Part shown: positions 28,705-37,358 of the stretch, in pieces
Position numbering within the stretch: position 1 is the stretch's first letter
Layout of the letters: each line of letters opens with the position of its first letter
NCBI GenBank assembly: GCA_902524105.1
Contig: CABZCD010000005.1
Location: forward strand, 1 to 39,534
Length of the DNA: 39,534 bases
Direction: 5' to 3'
DNA from: an uncultured Pelagibacteraceae bacterium
Lineage (GTDB): Bacteria; Pseudomonadota; Alphaproteobacteria; Pelagibacterales; Pelagibacteraceae
Made by a program: the position numbers and the translations under genes
Notes under the pieces: generated by a model
Databases searched by the model: none
What the model was told of the DNA's origin: nothing
The model's input: only the letters and a program-made list of their open reading frames with translations

Positions 28705-29644
28705 TCAAATATTTTTTAGCTTTCTCAAATACTTCTTCAAAAGAAATTTTTTCTTTACCTAAGGTGTCATGACTTGTGCTTTCTAGAGTTTCACCAATCG
28801 GAACAATAGCGATAATGTTATCTGAATATCCACTATAGGAGTATGCAGGTGAGTCAACGAATATACTTATTGATTTAATTCCTAGAGCTGAACTTATATG
28901 CATGAAACTTGTGTCATTACCAATATAAAGATCACAATTTTTAATGACGGGTAATATTTCTTTAATTGATAAGTTTTCTAGTGAGAAACAATTTTTACCT
29001 ATCTCAGAATTTATAATTTTATCAATTATTTCTTGATCATCTTTACTAGCAGCAATAATAAACTTACAATTTTGAATTTTATTTAATTTGATTGCTAGAT
29101 TAATATAATTTTCTATATCCCATCTTTTCGTTGGCCCTGAGGCAGATATCCCAAGTACAATATTTTTAACATCTCTTGTTAAATTAAATCTTTTTTTAGC
29201 TTCAGCAATAGTTTTGGGATTTAATGTTAATTCTGGTTGAGTCGATAAAATTTTATTTACATAGTTTTCAGTAAATACTTTTGCTGTTTGAAATATGACA
29301 TCTTTTGAAATAAAAAAGGGATACTGGTAAATTTCTTTAATTCCTGAAAATAAAGCCAAAAGTCTGTATCTTATTGATCCATTAAAGATAAATACTTTAT
29401 CAAAATTTTTACTTTTAATTTCTTTGGAGAGCTTTGAAAAACCTAAAATTTTATCATTAGCGCTGTCTAATTTTATTATCTCATCCAAAAAATTTTCATC
29501 TTTGAATAATTCATTTGCTTTAGAAGTTGCTTTAGCGAGTATGGATATTTTAACTCCAGTTTTCTGAGAAATAGCCTTAAGGTAGGGTAGAAATATAAGC
29601 ATATCACCTATGCCGTATCTAGTTTGTATAACAAGAACTTTCAT
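28697..29644 (-). CDS. Glycosyltransferase family 9 (heptosyltransferase-like)
   Basis: QTRYGIGDMLIFLPYLKAI, VLGISASGPTKRWDIENYINLA, CDLYIGNDTSFMHISSALGIKSISIF. Confidence 0.85.
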   Translation of the reverse strand: MKVLVIQTRYGIGDMLIFLPYLKAISQKTGVKISILAKATSKANELFKDENFLDEIIKLDSANDKILGFSKLSKEIKSKNFDKVFIFNGSIRYRLLALFSGIKEIYQYPFFISKDVIFQTAKVFTENYVNKILSTQPELTLNPKTIAEAKKRFNLTRDVKNIVLGISASGPTKRWDIENYINLAIKLNKIQNCKFIIAASKDDQEIIDKIINSEIGKNCFSLENLSIKEILPVIKNCDLYIGNDTSFMHISSALGIKSISIFVDSPAYSYSGYSDNIIAIVPIGETLESTSHDTLGKEKISFEEVFEKAKKYLIN

Positions 29645-29691
29645 TTTGAAATTTAATATTATAACTTAGATAAAAAAAATTAGGTAAGATT

Positions 29692-30576
29692 ATGATAAAA
29701 AAAGGGGTATATGCTGCTACATTAAGTGTTTTGGATAAAAACAGCACTTTAGACGTTGAAGAAACAATAGCGCACGCTGAAAATATAATTAATGAAGGTT
29801 TACATGGCGTATTCTTTTTTGGGTCCACTGGGCAGAGTCAATTAATTTCTATGGCTGAAAAAAAAGAATTAGTTTCTAAACTTCCTTTAAGCAAACTTAA
29901 AAACAATTTTTTTTTGGGAACTGGATTTAACTCATTAAATGATAATTTAGAATTTATAAAGTATTCTATGGAATATGAATTCAATACTTTTCTTATAATG
30001 CCACCCGCTTATTATAAAGGAAATACAGAAGAAGGTGTATTTGAGTTTTATAGACAAATTATAAAAAATGTTCCTAAAGTAAAAATTATTTTATATAATT
30101 TTGAGAAACTAAGTGGATTTAAATTCGAACCAGACTTTCTAAAAAAATTAGTATCCACATACCAAAAAAATATAATTGGTTGCAAAGACTCCACTTATAA
30201 TTTGTACGAGAAAATTAAAATAAAAGACTTTTTAATGTTTCCCGGAGACGAATCCAAATTGCTGAAGGGTTTGGAAATTGGCTGCTCAGGATGTATATCG
30301 GCTATAGCGAATGTAACACATAAATTGGCAAGAGAGGTTTTTGATGACTTTCAAAAAAATAGACCTCAAAAATCAAACCATAAATTGATAAATGTAAGAC
30401 ACACTTTTGATAAATATAATTTAATTTCTGGTTTACATAGTTTTATGTCTCTTAAAAATTCAAAATTTAAAAATTTATTACCCCCATTAACATTATTAAA
30501 ATCAAATGATCAAAAAGAATTATTAAAAAAACTCGAAAGTTTAAAATTTAATTTTAACAAAAACCTCGCAGCTTAA
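29692..30576 (+). CDS. DapA/NAL-family aldolase (dihydrodipicolinate synthase-like)
   Basis: FFFGSTGQSQLISMAEK, ILYNFEKLSGFKF, Schiff-base Lys in NIIGCKDSTYN. Confidence 0.8.
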   Translation: MIKKGVYAATLSVLDKNSTLDVEETIAHAENIINEGLHGVFFFGSTGQSQLISMAEKKELVSKLPLSKLKNNFFLGTGFNSLNDNLEFIKYSMEYEFNTFLIMPPAYYKGNTEEGVFEFYRQIIKNVPKVKIILYNFEKLSGFKFEPDFLKKLVSTYQKNIIGCKDSTYNLYEKIKIKDFLMFPGDESKLLKGLEIGCSGCISAIANVTHKLAREVFDDFQKNRPQKSNHKLINVRHTFDKYNLISGLHSFMSLKNSKFKNLLPPLTLLKSNDQKELLKKLESLKFNFNKNLAA

Positions 30577-30579
30577 AAT

Positions 30580-31785
30580 ATGATATTAGCAAAAGTACTA
30601 AATAAAATTTATAAAAAGGATGGAATAATTTTAGAGGACTCATCAGGCCAAAAATATATTATTGGTAATCCTAAAAAAGATAAACCAATAACTTTAAAAT
30701 TGTTAAAAAACAATCTTAAATGGAAGTTGGTACTTGATCCAGAGATTGAATTCCCCGAGGCTTATATGCGGAACGAAATTGAAATTAAAAACGGATCTTT
30801 AGAACAGTTTTTAATGTCTTTAGTAAAAAATCTGGGAAGAGAGGAGATTACTACAGCGAGTTATCTTTCAAAAAAGATTTTTGAAATAGCAAGACAAGTT
30901 TCAAATTTCAATTTACCTAGTAGATCTAGAAAAAATGTTGAACATCATTATGACATTGGAGGTGAAAAGGGTGAAAAGTTATATGATATTTTTCTTGATA
31001 AAAAACATAGACAGTATTCTTGTGGATATTGGAAAAAAGATACTGAAACCTTAGAAGATGCTCAACAGAATAAAATCGATCATATTATAAAAAAACTTAA
31101 CATAAAAAATGGTGATAAAGTTTTAGATGTTGGCTGCGGTTGGGGAGGCATGGCTTTAGAACTTGCAAAACAAAAAGGATGTGAAGTTACAGGAATATCT
31201 TTAAGCAAAAATCAAATTAACTATTGTAAAAAAAAAGCAAAAGAAATTGGTTTAGACAATCAAGTTTCTTTTGAGCTGGCAGATTATCGGGAGATAAACG
31301 GAGAATATGATAAGATTTATTCAGTAGGTATGTTCGAACATGTTGGTAGGAAATTTTATAATAAATTTTTTAAATCTATTAACAAACTCCTTAAAAAAGA
31401 CGGTTCATTCTTACTACATACTATTGGGGTCGTAGATAAGCCTTCCCCTCCTAATAAATTTATAAATCGATATATTTTCCCTGGGGGAATTTGCCCGTCT
31501 TTAAGTCAAATTACCAAATCAATAGAAAAAACTGGACTAATAGTTTCAGACACTGAAACGCTGATACGACATTACGATAAAACGCTTTTAAGCTGGTTAG
31601 ATAGATTTACTGCTAAGAAGTATTTAGTAAAAGATATGTTTGATGAAAAATTTGTGAAAATGTGGTCTTTTTATTTAGCAAGTTGCGCGGCCGCGTTTAG
31701 ATATAGAGACTTAGTTGTATTTCAATTACAAATTGTGAAAAATTTTGATTCTGCACACCCTACAAGAGACTATATATATTCCTAA
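30580..31785 (+). CDS. cfa: Cyclopropane-fatty-acyl-phospholipid synthase family
   Basis: VEHHYDIGGEKG, LYDIFLDKKHRQYSCGYW, VLDVGCGWGGMALELA, SVGMFEHVG, FINRYIFPGG. Confidence 0.93.
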   Translation: MILAKVLNKIYKKDGIILEDSSGQKYIIGNPKKDKPITLKLLKNNLKWKLVLDPEIEFPEAYMRNEIEIKNGSLEQFLMSLVKNLGREEITTASYLSKKIFEIARQVSNFNLPSRSRKNVEHHYDIGGEKGEKLYDIFLDKKHRQYSCGYWKKDTETLEDAQQNKIDHIIKKLNIKNGDKVLDVGCGWGGMALELAKQKGCEVTGISLSKNQINYCKKKAKEIGLDNQVSFELADYREINGEYDKIYSVGMFEHVGRKFYNKFFKSINKLLKKDGSFLLHTIGVVDKPSPPNKFINRYIFPGGICPSLSQITKSIEKTGLIVSDTETLIRHYDKTLLSWLDRFTAKKYLVKDMFDEKFVKMWSFYLASCAAAFRYRDLVVFQLQIVKNFDSAHPTRDYIYS

Positions 31786-31811
31786 AAACTGGTATTTAAT
31801 TAATATCAGTT

Positions 31812-32996
31812 ATGAAAAAGAAAAAGAAAAAGAAAAAAATTAAAAAAAGGTCTAAAATAAGAAGAAAAGCAAAAAAACTTACTAATTCTTTTAAAAGATC
31901 AAGACGCACCTTTAAAAAAAAACCCAAAAAAGCAAAAAAAAACATTAAAAGTAAAAAAAAATTTAAAGCAAAAAGAAATAAATTTTTAAAAAAATCTCAA
32001 ATTTCAAAGGAAACTTTTAGAAAAATTATTAGATTTGGAGATCGATTTAAATTTAATATAAAATTCAATTTTAACGTTGACAAGGCTCTTCAAAATTTTT
32101 TTCAAGGAATATCAGATAAGATCGATGCTTTTAAACAAGTAGTAGAAGAGGAAAGAGAGAAAAAAAAATTGGATGAAGTAAAAAAAATGAAGAAAGAAAA
32201 AGAAGATATAATTAGAAAAAATAAATTATCAAAAAGAGAAGAGTTAAAACTTAAACAAGAAGAAGTTCGTGAAGAAATTAAATTAAACAAAGAAAGAAAA
32301 ATTGAGCTAAGAAAATTTATAAGAGAAGAGCAGGCTCAAGTAAGAAAAGACCAAGCTGAAAAACAAAGATTGTTTTATGAAAAAATAAAATTAGAAAAAA
32401 AAATCGATCAGTTTAGAAAAAGAGAAGCTTTGGAGATAAAAAATTTGGAAAAATTTGTTTTAAAACAAGAAAGAGAAAATTACGGGGAAGTTCAAGAAAG
32501 AATAGAGAAGATCAAATTAAAATATCAGGCAATAAGAGATCAAAAAATTAGAGAAAGGATAGAACAATTAGGAATTGAAGTTTCTGATAAGGATACAAGA
32601 TCTGATTTATTAGAAAAAGAAAGGCAATTTAATATTGCTAGAGAAAAAATTGAAAATAATTTAGAGAGTTTTTACAGAAGTATGGCTTCTTGTATTTTTC
32701 AGCTTAATAGAAGATGGCTTCCAAAAAAAATGTCTTTACTTAGAGTAATTGATAGAAGATATGAAACTTCAGAAATATTTATTAAATTAGATGAGGAGCA
32801 TGATGAAAACTGGATTATGCTTGTATATCTAAAAGATAATAATCCGAGTTCTAATATAGTAGTTGAAGATAAAACTAATCCTGAAAAAAATCAATCTAAT
32901 GAATACAAGTCAAATGAAATATTTAAATTTTCAGATGCTCTTGTAGACTCTTTAACTTCAATGATAGACAGAGAATACAAAAAAAAATTAAATTAA
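31812..32996 (+). CDS. Hypothetical lysine-rich coiled-coil protein
   Basis: 394 aa; N-terminal ~61 residues with no acidic residues and 38 K/R, then a long charged K/E/R helix-like region and a C-terminal non-repetitive domain. Confidence 0.8.
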   Translation: MKKKKKKKKIKKRSKIRRKAKKLTNSFKRSRRTFKKKPKKAKKNIKSKKKFKAKRNKFLKKSQISKETFRKIIRFGDRFKFNIKFNFNVDKALQNFFQGISDKIDAFKQVVEEEREKKKLDEVKKMKKEKEDIIRKNKLSKREELKLKQEEVREEIKLNKERKIELRKFIREEQAQVRKDQAEKQRLFYEKIKLEKKIDQFRKREALEIKNLEKFVLKQERENYGEVQERIEKIKLKYQAIRDQKIRERIEQLGIEVSDKDTRSDLLEKERQFNIAREKIENNLESFYRSMASCIFQLNRRWLPKKMSLLRVIDRRYETSEIFIKLDEEHDENWIMLVYLKDNNPSSNIVVEDKTNPEKNQSNEYKSNEIFKFSDALVDSLTSMIDREYKKKLN

Positions 32997-34042
32997 TCTA
33001 ATATTTCAGACAACTTTGTTACTTGTCCAATCTTAAAAATTATAGCATCATTTTTTTTGAAGCCAAATTTTTCTGAATTTTTTTTAAATCTTTCTGGAGG
33101 TTCCATGATAGGTTCTAATGAAAGAATAACTGTTCCCCAATGCATACCAATAACTTTTTTACTTTTAAGATCTCTCGCTAGACTTAAAGCTTGTTCAGGA
33201 TTTGTGTGGTAAACAGATTTATCCTTTTCAGGCATTATTGGAAAAAAATTATAGGCACCAATGTTAATAAAAGTAATATCTATTGGACCATACTTATCTC
33301 CAAGATCTTTATAAATATTTCCAACACCAGTATCACATGCGAATAAAATTTTTTTATCTTTATATTCAATTAAATAATTTCCCCACAATGTTTTGTTTGT
33401 GTCAAATAGACTTCTTTTCGACCAGTGCACTGCTGGTAGAAGTGTAATTTGTAATTCATTATTAATTTTGATTTTTTGATACCAGTCTAACTCGTTTACA
33501 TCTTTAAAACGGTTAAAATATTTTGATAATTTTAAAGGGGTAATTACTTTAGCGTCTTTATGTGGAAAATTTCTAACTGCATTTACATCAAGATGATCGT
33601 AATGATTGTGTGTTAAAAGAAAAATATCAGTTTTGGGTATTTCCTCTAACTTTATAGCTGGTTCTACGTATCTTTTTGGACCGAAAATTAGCGGCCCTGT
33701 ATTCTTTGAAAAAAGGGGATCTGTAATAATTGTATTATTACCCAGTTTTATTAAAAAAGTTGCGTGTCCTATCCAAGCCACATAATCGTTATTGAAATTT
33801 TCATTTAAGTCTTTCAGAACTTTACTTCTTGGGATTACATGTTCCTTAGGAAAATCAATCTTAATTTTTTTTCTTTCTTCATTAAAAATTTTGTATGACC
33901 ATTTAATATTTGGATCTCTTTTGGGCGATCCCTCTGGATTTCTAAAAGTTCCATCTGCTAAGTGGTGATACGGTTTCTCTGCCATAACGTTAATTGTGAG
34001 TATTGTATTTATAATAAGAAAATAAATTAAGAATAATTTCAT
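32993..34042 (-). CDS. Exported MBL-fold hydrolase (NAPE-PLD/UlaG-like)
   Basis: Signal-like N-terminus, HHLADGTFRNPEGSP, WIGHATFLIKLG, THNHYDHLD, HWGT. Confidence 0.87.
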   Translation of the reverse strand: MKLFLIYFLIINTILTINVMAEKPYHHLADGTFRNPEGSPKRDPNIKWSYKIFNEERKKIKIDFPKEHVIPRSKVLKDLNENFNNDYVAWIGHATFLIKLGNNTIITDPLFSKNTGPLIFGPKRYVEPAIKLEEIPKTDIFLLTHNHYDHLDVNAVRNFPHKDAKVITPLKLSKYFNRFKDVNELDWYQKIKINNELQITLLPAVHWSKRSLFDTNKTLWGNYLIEYKDKKILFACDTGVGNIYKDLGDKYGPIDITFINIGAYNFFPIMPEKDKSVYHTNPEQALSLARDLKSKKVIGMHWGTVILSLEPIMEPPERFKKNSEKFGFKKNDAIIFKIGQVTKLSEILD

Positions 34043-34212
34043 TAATTCTTATTTTTTTTTGTTTTCTCATTTATCTTTTTCCCGTATTCCTGTATTTTTT
34101 TCCATTCATCCAATGTTTTTGAATCATTTTCAGATTTATTACTTATAATTAATGGCATCATGATTAATATTATAAAAATTGAAATAATAGCAATAATAAG
34201 GGATAAAGACAT
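34042..34212 (-). CDS. Small membrane protein (56 aa), not in the supplied ORF track
   Basis: MSLSLIIAIISIFIILIMMPLIISNKSENDSKTLDEWKKIQEYGKKINEKTKKNKN. One N-terminal TM, SD-like AAGGGA before ATG, stop overlaps the MBL gene start (TAATG). Confidence 0.6.
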   Translation of the reverse strand: MSLSLIIAIISIFIILIMMPLIISNKSENDSKTLDEWKKIQEYGKKINEKTKKNKN

Positions 34213-34224
34213 TATCCCTTATTA
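34194..34224. promoter_or_regulatory. 13-bp perfect hairpin spanning the SD/start of the 56-aa ORF
   Basis: TAATAAGGGATAA (34194-34206) - AGACA - TTATCCCTTATTA (34212-34224), perfect inverted repeat. Confidence 0.75.
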
Positions 34225-34252
34225 GCACATTTTTGTTTTTTTTTTAAATAAT

Positions 34253-34456
34253 TTAACTATTTAAACAATGTTTTTTATTGATTCTCTCATCGAATTCTTC
34301 AAGCGCCTCTTTCGAAACAAACCAGATAAAAGAGGACTCTTGAATTTGTTTTGAATCCGCGACAGTACATTTTTTGCCTAACTTGATTTTTGCTACATTA
34401 CCACCGGCACAGTTTGTCAACATTAGAAGTAAAGCTGCAATAGATAATATTTTCAT
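34253..34456 (-). CDS. Small putative lipoprotein (67 aa)
   Basis: MKILSIAALLLMLTNCAGGNVAKIKLGKKC... signal/lipobox; start internal to the longer track ORF. Confidence 0.65.
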   Translation of the reverse strand: MKILSIAALLLMLTNCAGGNVAKIKLGKKCTVADSKQIQESSFIWFVSKEALEEFDERINKKHCLNS

Positions 34457-34567
34457 AATTATTTTTTTAAAGTCAGATTTGGTAAATTGGTTGTCATAAA
34501 ATTGTTCAAAATAAGAGAGAAATTTAAGCAAGTTGAAGTTGTACAAATAAGAACATATATTCATCTA

Positions 34568-34957
34568 ATGGACCATAAATACAAATTGCGAATATATTAC
34601 GAGGACACGGATGCAGCTGGAGTGGTTTTTTATGCCAATTATTTTAAATTTACTGAAAGGGCTAGAACAGAACTTATTTATGAAAAATTAAAACTCAAAC
34701 ATCTTGAGTTGAAGGATAAATTTGATGTCATTTTTGTGGTAAAGTCACTTTCATCAAAATATATAGCACCAGCCAAATTTGAAGATGACTTAACTATTGT
34801 TTCAAATATTGTAGAAAAAAGCCCAGTTAGACTAGTTCTTGAACAAAATATTGAAAAAGGTAATAAACTGATTTTTACATCAACAATTGAATTAGCTGTA
34901 GTTTCTTCAAAAGGTAAAATTACGAAGCTACCAGATCAGCTACTATCTTTAATTTAA
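34568..34957 (+). CDS. ybgC: Acyl-CoA thioesterase YbgC (4-hydroxybenzoyl-CoA thioesterase family)
   Basis: YEDTDAAGVVFYANYFKFTERARTELI motif. Start at MDHKYKLRI. Confidence 0.88.
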   Translation: MDHKYKLRIYYEDTDAAGVVFYANYFKFTERARTELIYEKLKLKHLELKDKFDVIFVVKSLSSKYIAPAKFEDDLTIVSNIVEKSPVRLVLEQNIEKGNKLIFTSTIELAVVSSKGKITKLPDQLLSLI

Positions 34958-35007
34958 TTTTTAAATTGCTCTATTGTATTTTTTTTAAAAATTGTTAAGA
35001 ATGTTTT

Positions 35008-35490
35008 GTGAAAGCAAATTCTCCAAATAAAGTGGCAATTATCATGGGCAGTAGAAATGATTATCCTGTTATGAAAAAATGTGAGCTAATTTTAAGAAAA
35101 TTTAAAATTAAAAATGATGTTTTAATAGTTAGCGCCCACAGAACTCCTGAAAGACTTTTTAAATTTGCAAAAAATGCTCATAAAAATTATTCAGTCATTT
35201 GCGCAGGAGCAGGTCGCGCTGCTCATCTAGCAGGAATGTGCGCATCTTTAACAAAAATTCCTGTAATAGGAGTTCCAATAAAAGACAAAAAAACAGATGG
35301 GGTTTCTGCTTTGTTTTCAGTTGCAGAAATGCCAAATGGGATCCCTGTTGCCACAACTGCTATAAATGGAGCTCTTAATGCTGGGCTATTAGCAATTTCA
35401 ATTATTGCTCTGCAAGATAAAAAAGTACGAATTAAACTTGTAAACTACAGAGCAAGACAAACTAAATCAGTTAAAAAAAGACCAAGATAA
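35008..35490 (+). CDS. purE: 5-(carboxyamino)imidazole ribonucleotide mutase
   Basis: IIMGSRNDYPVMKKCELIL, SAHRTPERL, AGAGRAAHLAGM. GTG start. Confidence 0.96.
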   Translation: MKANSPNKVAIIMGSRNDYPVMKKCELILRKFKIKNDVLIVSAHRTPERLFKFAKNAHKNYSVICAGAGRAAHLAGMCASLTKIPVIGVPIKDKKTDGVSALFSVAEMPNGIPVATTAINGALNAGLLAISIIALQDKKVRIKLVNYRARQTKSVKKRPR

Positions 35491-36537
35491 ATGTCTAAAT
35501 CAATTAATTTAGGAGTGATTGGTGGAGGTCAATTAGGCTCACTCTTGTGTTCTGCTGCAAAAAAATTAAAAGTTAAAACAATTGTATTCTCAGACGATAA
35601 AGATGGACCAGCACAAAATTTTTGTGATGAATTCATTTGCAGCAATTATGATGATAACGTAAAAGTGAGAGAGTTTATTACCAAAGTTGATGTTGTAACT
35701 TATGAGTTTGAAAACATACCAGTAGATTTTTTAAATCTTATTCAGAAAGAGAAAAAAGTATTACCTTCACCTAAAATAAATAAAATTGCTCAAAACAGAA
35801 AACTTGAGAAGACTTTTGTCAATGAACTAGGAATTAATACTACAGACTGGGTTTTCATTGAATCAGCAGAAGATATAGAAAAAAATCAGCACCTTTTACC
35901 CGGGATACTTAAATCTAATACTTTAGGCTATGATGGAAAAGGTCAGTTTGTTTTAAATTCATTAGAGGATATTAAAAAAGATTGGTGTTTTACTAAAGAC
36001 TATATTCTTGAAAAAAAAGTAGATTTAAAAAAAGAAATTTCGGTTGTTATTGCTAGATACGCTGACGGGACAATGATAAGTTATGAGCCAATTGAGAATG
36101 TACATAAAAATCAAATCTTATATAAATCAAAAATACCTGCTGATATAAGTAATAAAATATTTAAAAGTGCTATTAACAATGCAAAGAAAATAGCTGAAAA
36201 CTTTTCATATGTTGGAATATTAACTATTGAGTTCTTTATTACAAAAAAAGATGAATTATTGGTAAACGAACTAGCTCCACGTTTCCACAATTCAGGTCAT
36301 CTCACTATTGAAGCTTTTAATATCTCTCAATTTGAACATCATGTAAGGGCTGTTTGCAGTCTAAAGTCAAAGCCGATTGAAAAAATTTCTAATGCAGAAA
36401 TGTACAATATTTTAGGTTTTGAAATTCAAAATTATAAAAAAAAAACTTTTAAAAAGAACGAATTTTTTCACGACTATTTAAAAAAAGAACCTAGAGAAGG
36501 AAGAAAAATGGGTCATCTTACAATTTTAAAAGACTAA
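35491..36537 (+). CDS. purK: 5-(carboxyamino)imidazole ribonucleotide synthase
   Basis: GVIGGGQLGSLL, ATP-grasp features LKSNTLGYDGKGQF, NELAPRFHNSGHLTIEA. Confidence 0.95.
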   Translation: MSKSINLGVIGGGQLGSLLCSAAKKLKVKTIVFSDDKDGPAQNFCDEFICSNYDDNVKVREFITKVDVVTYEFENIPVDFLNLIQKEKKVLPSPKINKIAQNRKLEKTFVNELGINTTDWVFIESAEDIEKNQHLLPGILKSNTLGYDGKGQFVLNSLEDIKKDWCFTKDYILEKKVDLKKEISVVIARYADGTMISYEPIENVHKNQILYKSKIPADISNKIFKSAINNAKKIAENFSYVGILTIEFFITKKDELLVNELAPRFHNSGHLTIEAFNISQFEHHVRAVCSLKSKPIEKISNAEMYNILGFEIQNYKKKTFKKNEFFHDYLKKEPREGRKMGHLTILKD

Positions 36538-37335
36538 TTACTGAATTGTTATCCTAAACATTTTCCTATCACCATTAAAAGCAGTTGCCGCATGAAGCAT
36601 AGAGCGATTTGACCAAAGTGCAATATCACCCTTTTTCCAACTAAAACTATAAGTAAATTTCTCTTTTATTTGGTGAGTGGATAAAAAATTTATTAATTTT
36701 TCTTGCTCATAGCTCATATTAGCTATTCCAACTATGTGACCTGGAGAACAATAAATAGTTTTTCTACCGTTAATTAATTGAACTAAGTTATGTTCAGACC
36801 TAATCTCTTTTGTTCCACTAGTCCCGTGATCTGCCATTCTTAATTTCCGCGTTTGAGCTATTTTTCCCTGAGAGGAAAAAACACCTTTTAAATTTTCAAT
36901 TTGTTGTTTTATATCTTTAGGTAGCGCTTCATATGCAAGAAATTGATTATAAAACAAAGTATTTCCTTTTCCTTCTTCAGGCACATCAATTGCTTGTAAA
37001 AAAGTAAACTTTGGAGGGTTTGCTAAATATGAAGAATCTGTGTGGGGACCCTCACCAAAACTTTTTCCAGTATCGGTTTTTTTTCTTTCAATAACATATA
37101 TATCTTTGAAATCTTTGTGTGGTTTAAGCATAGGGTATTTTGCTGGTTTTCCAAAATTTGATGAAAAATTAACATATTGCTCTGGATTTAAGCTTTGATT
37201 TTTAAAAAAAAGCACTCCGTATTTATTAAGTAGTTTTTTTATTTCATCTATTTGGTCTTTTTTTAATTCCTGTAAATCGGTGTAAATAAAACATCCTACT
37301 ATGTTATTTGTTGGTTCAAATTCTATTTTTGACAT
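36538..37335 (-). CDS. TauD/TfdA family Fe(II)/2-oxoglutarate dioxygenase
   Basis: EGPHTDSSY (HxD), second His in SNRSMLHAATAF, Arg in RKMFRITI. Confidence 0.88.
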   Translation of the reverse strand: MSKIEFEPTNNIVGCFIYTDLQELKKDQIDEIKKLLNKYGVLFFKNQSLNPEQYVNFSSNFGKPAKYPMLKPHKDFKDIYVIERKKTDTGKSFGEGPHTDSSYLANPPKFTFLQAIDVPEEGKGNTLFYNQFLAYEALPKDIKQQIENLKGVFSSQGKIAQTRKLRMADHGTSGTKEIRSEHNLVQLINGRKTIYCSPGHIVGIANMSYEQEKLINFLSTHQIKEKFTYSFSWKKGDIALWSNRSMLHAATAFNGDRKMFRITIQ

Positions 37336-37358
37336 GTAAAATTGTAAACTAAATTATA

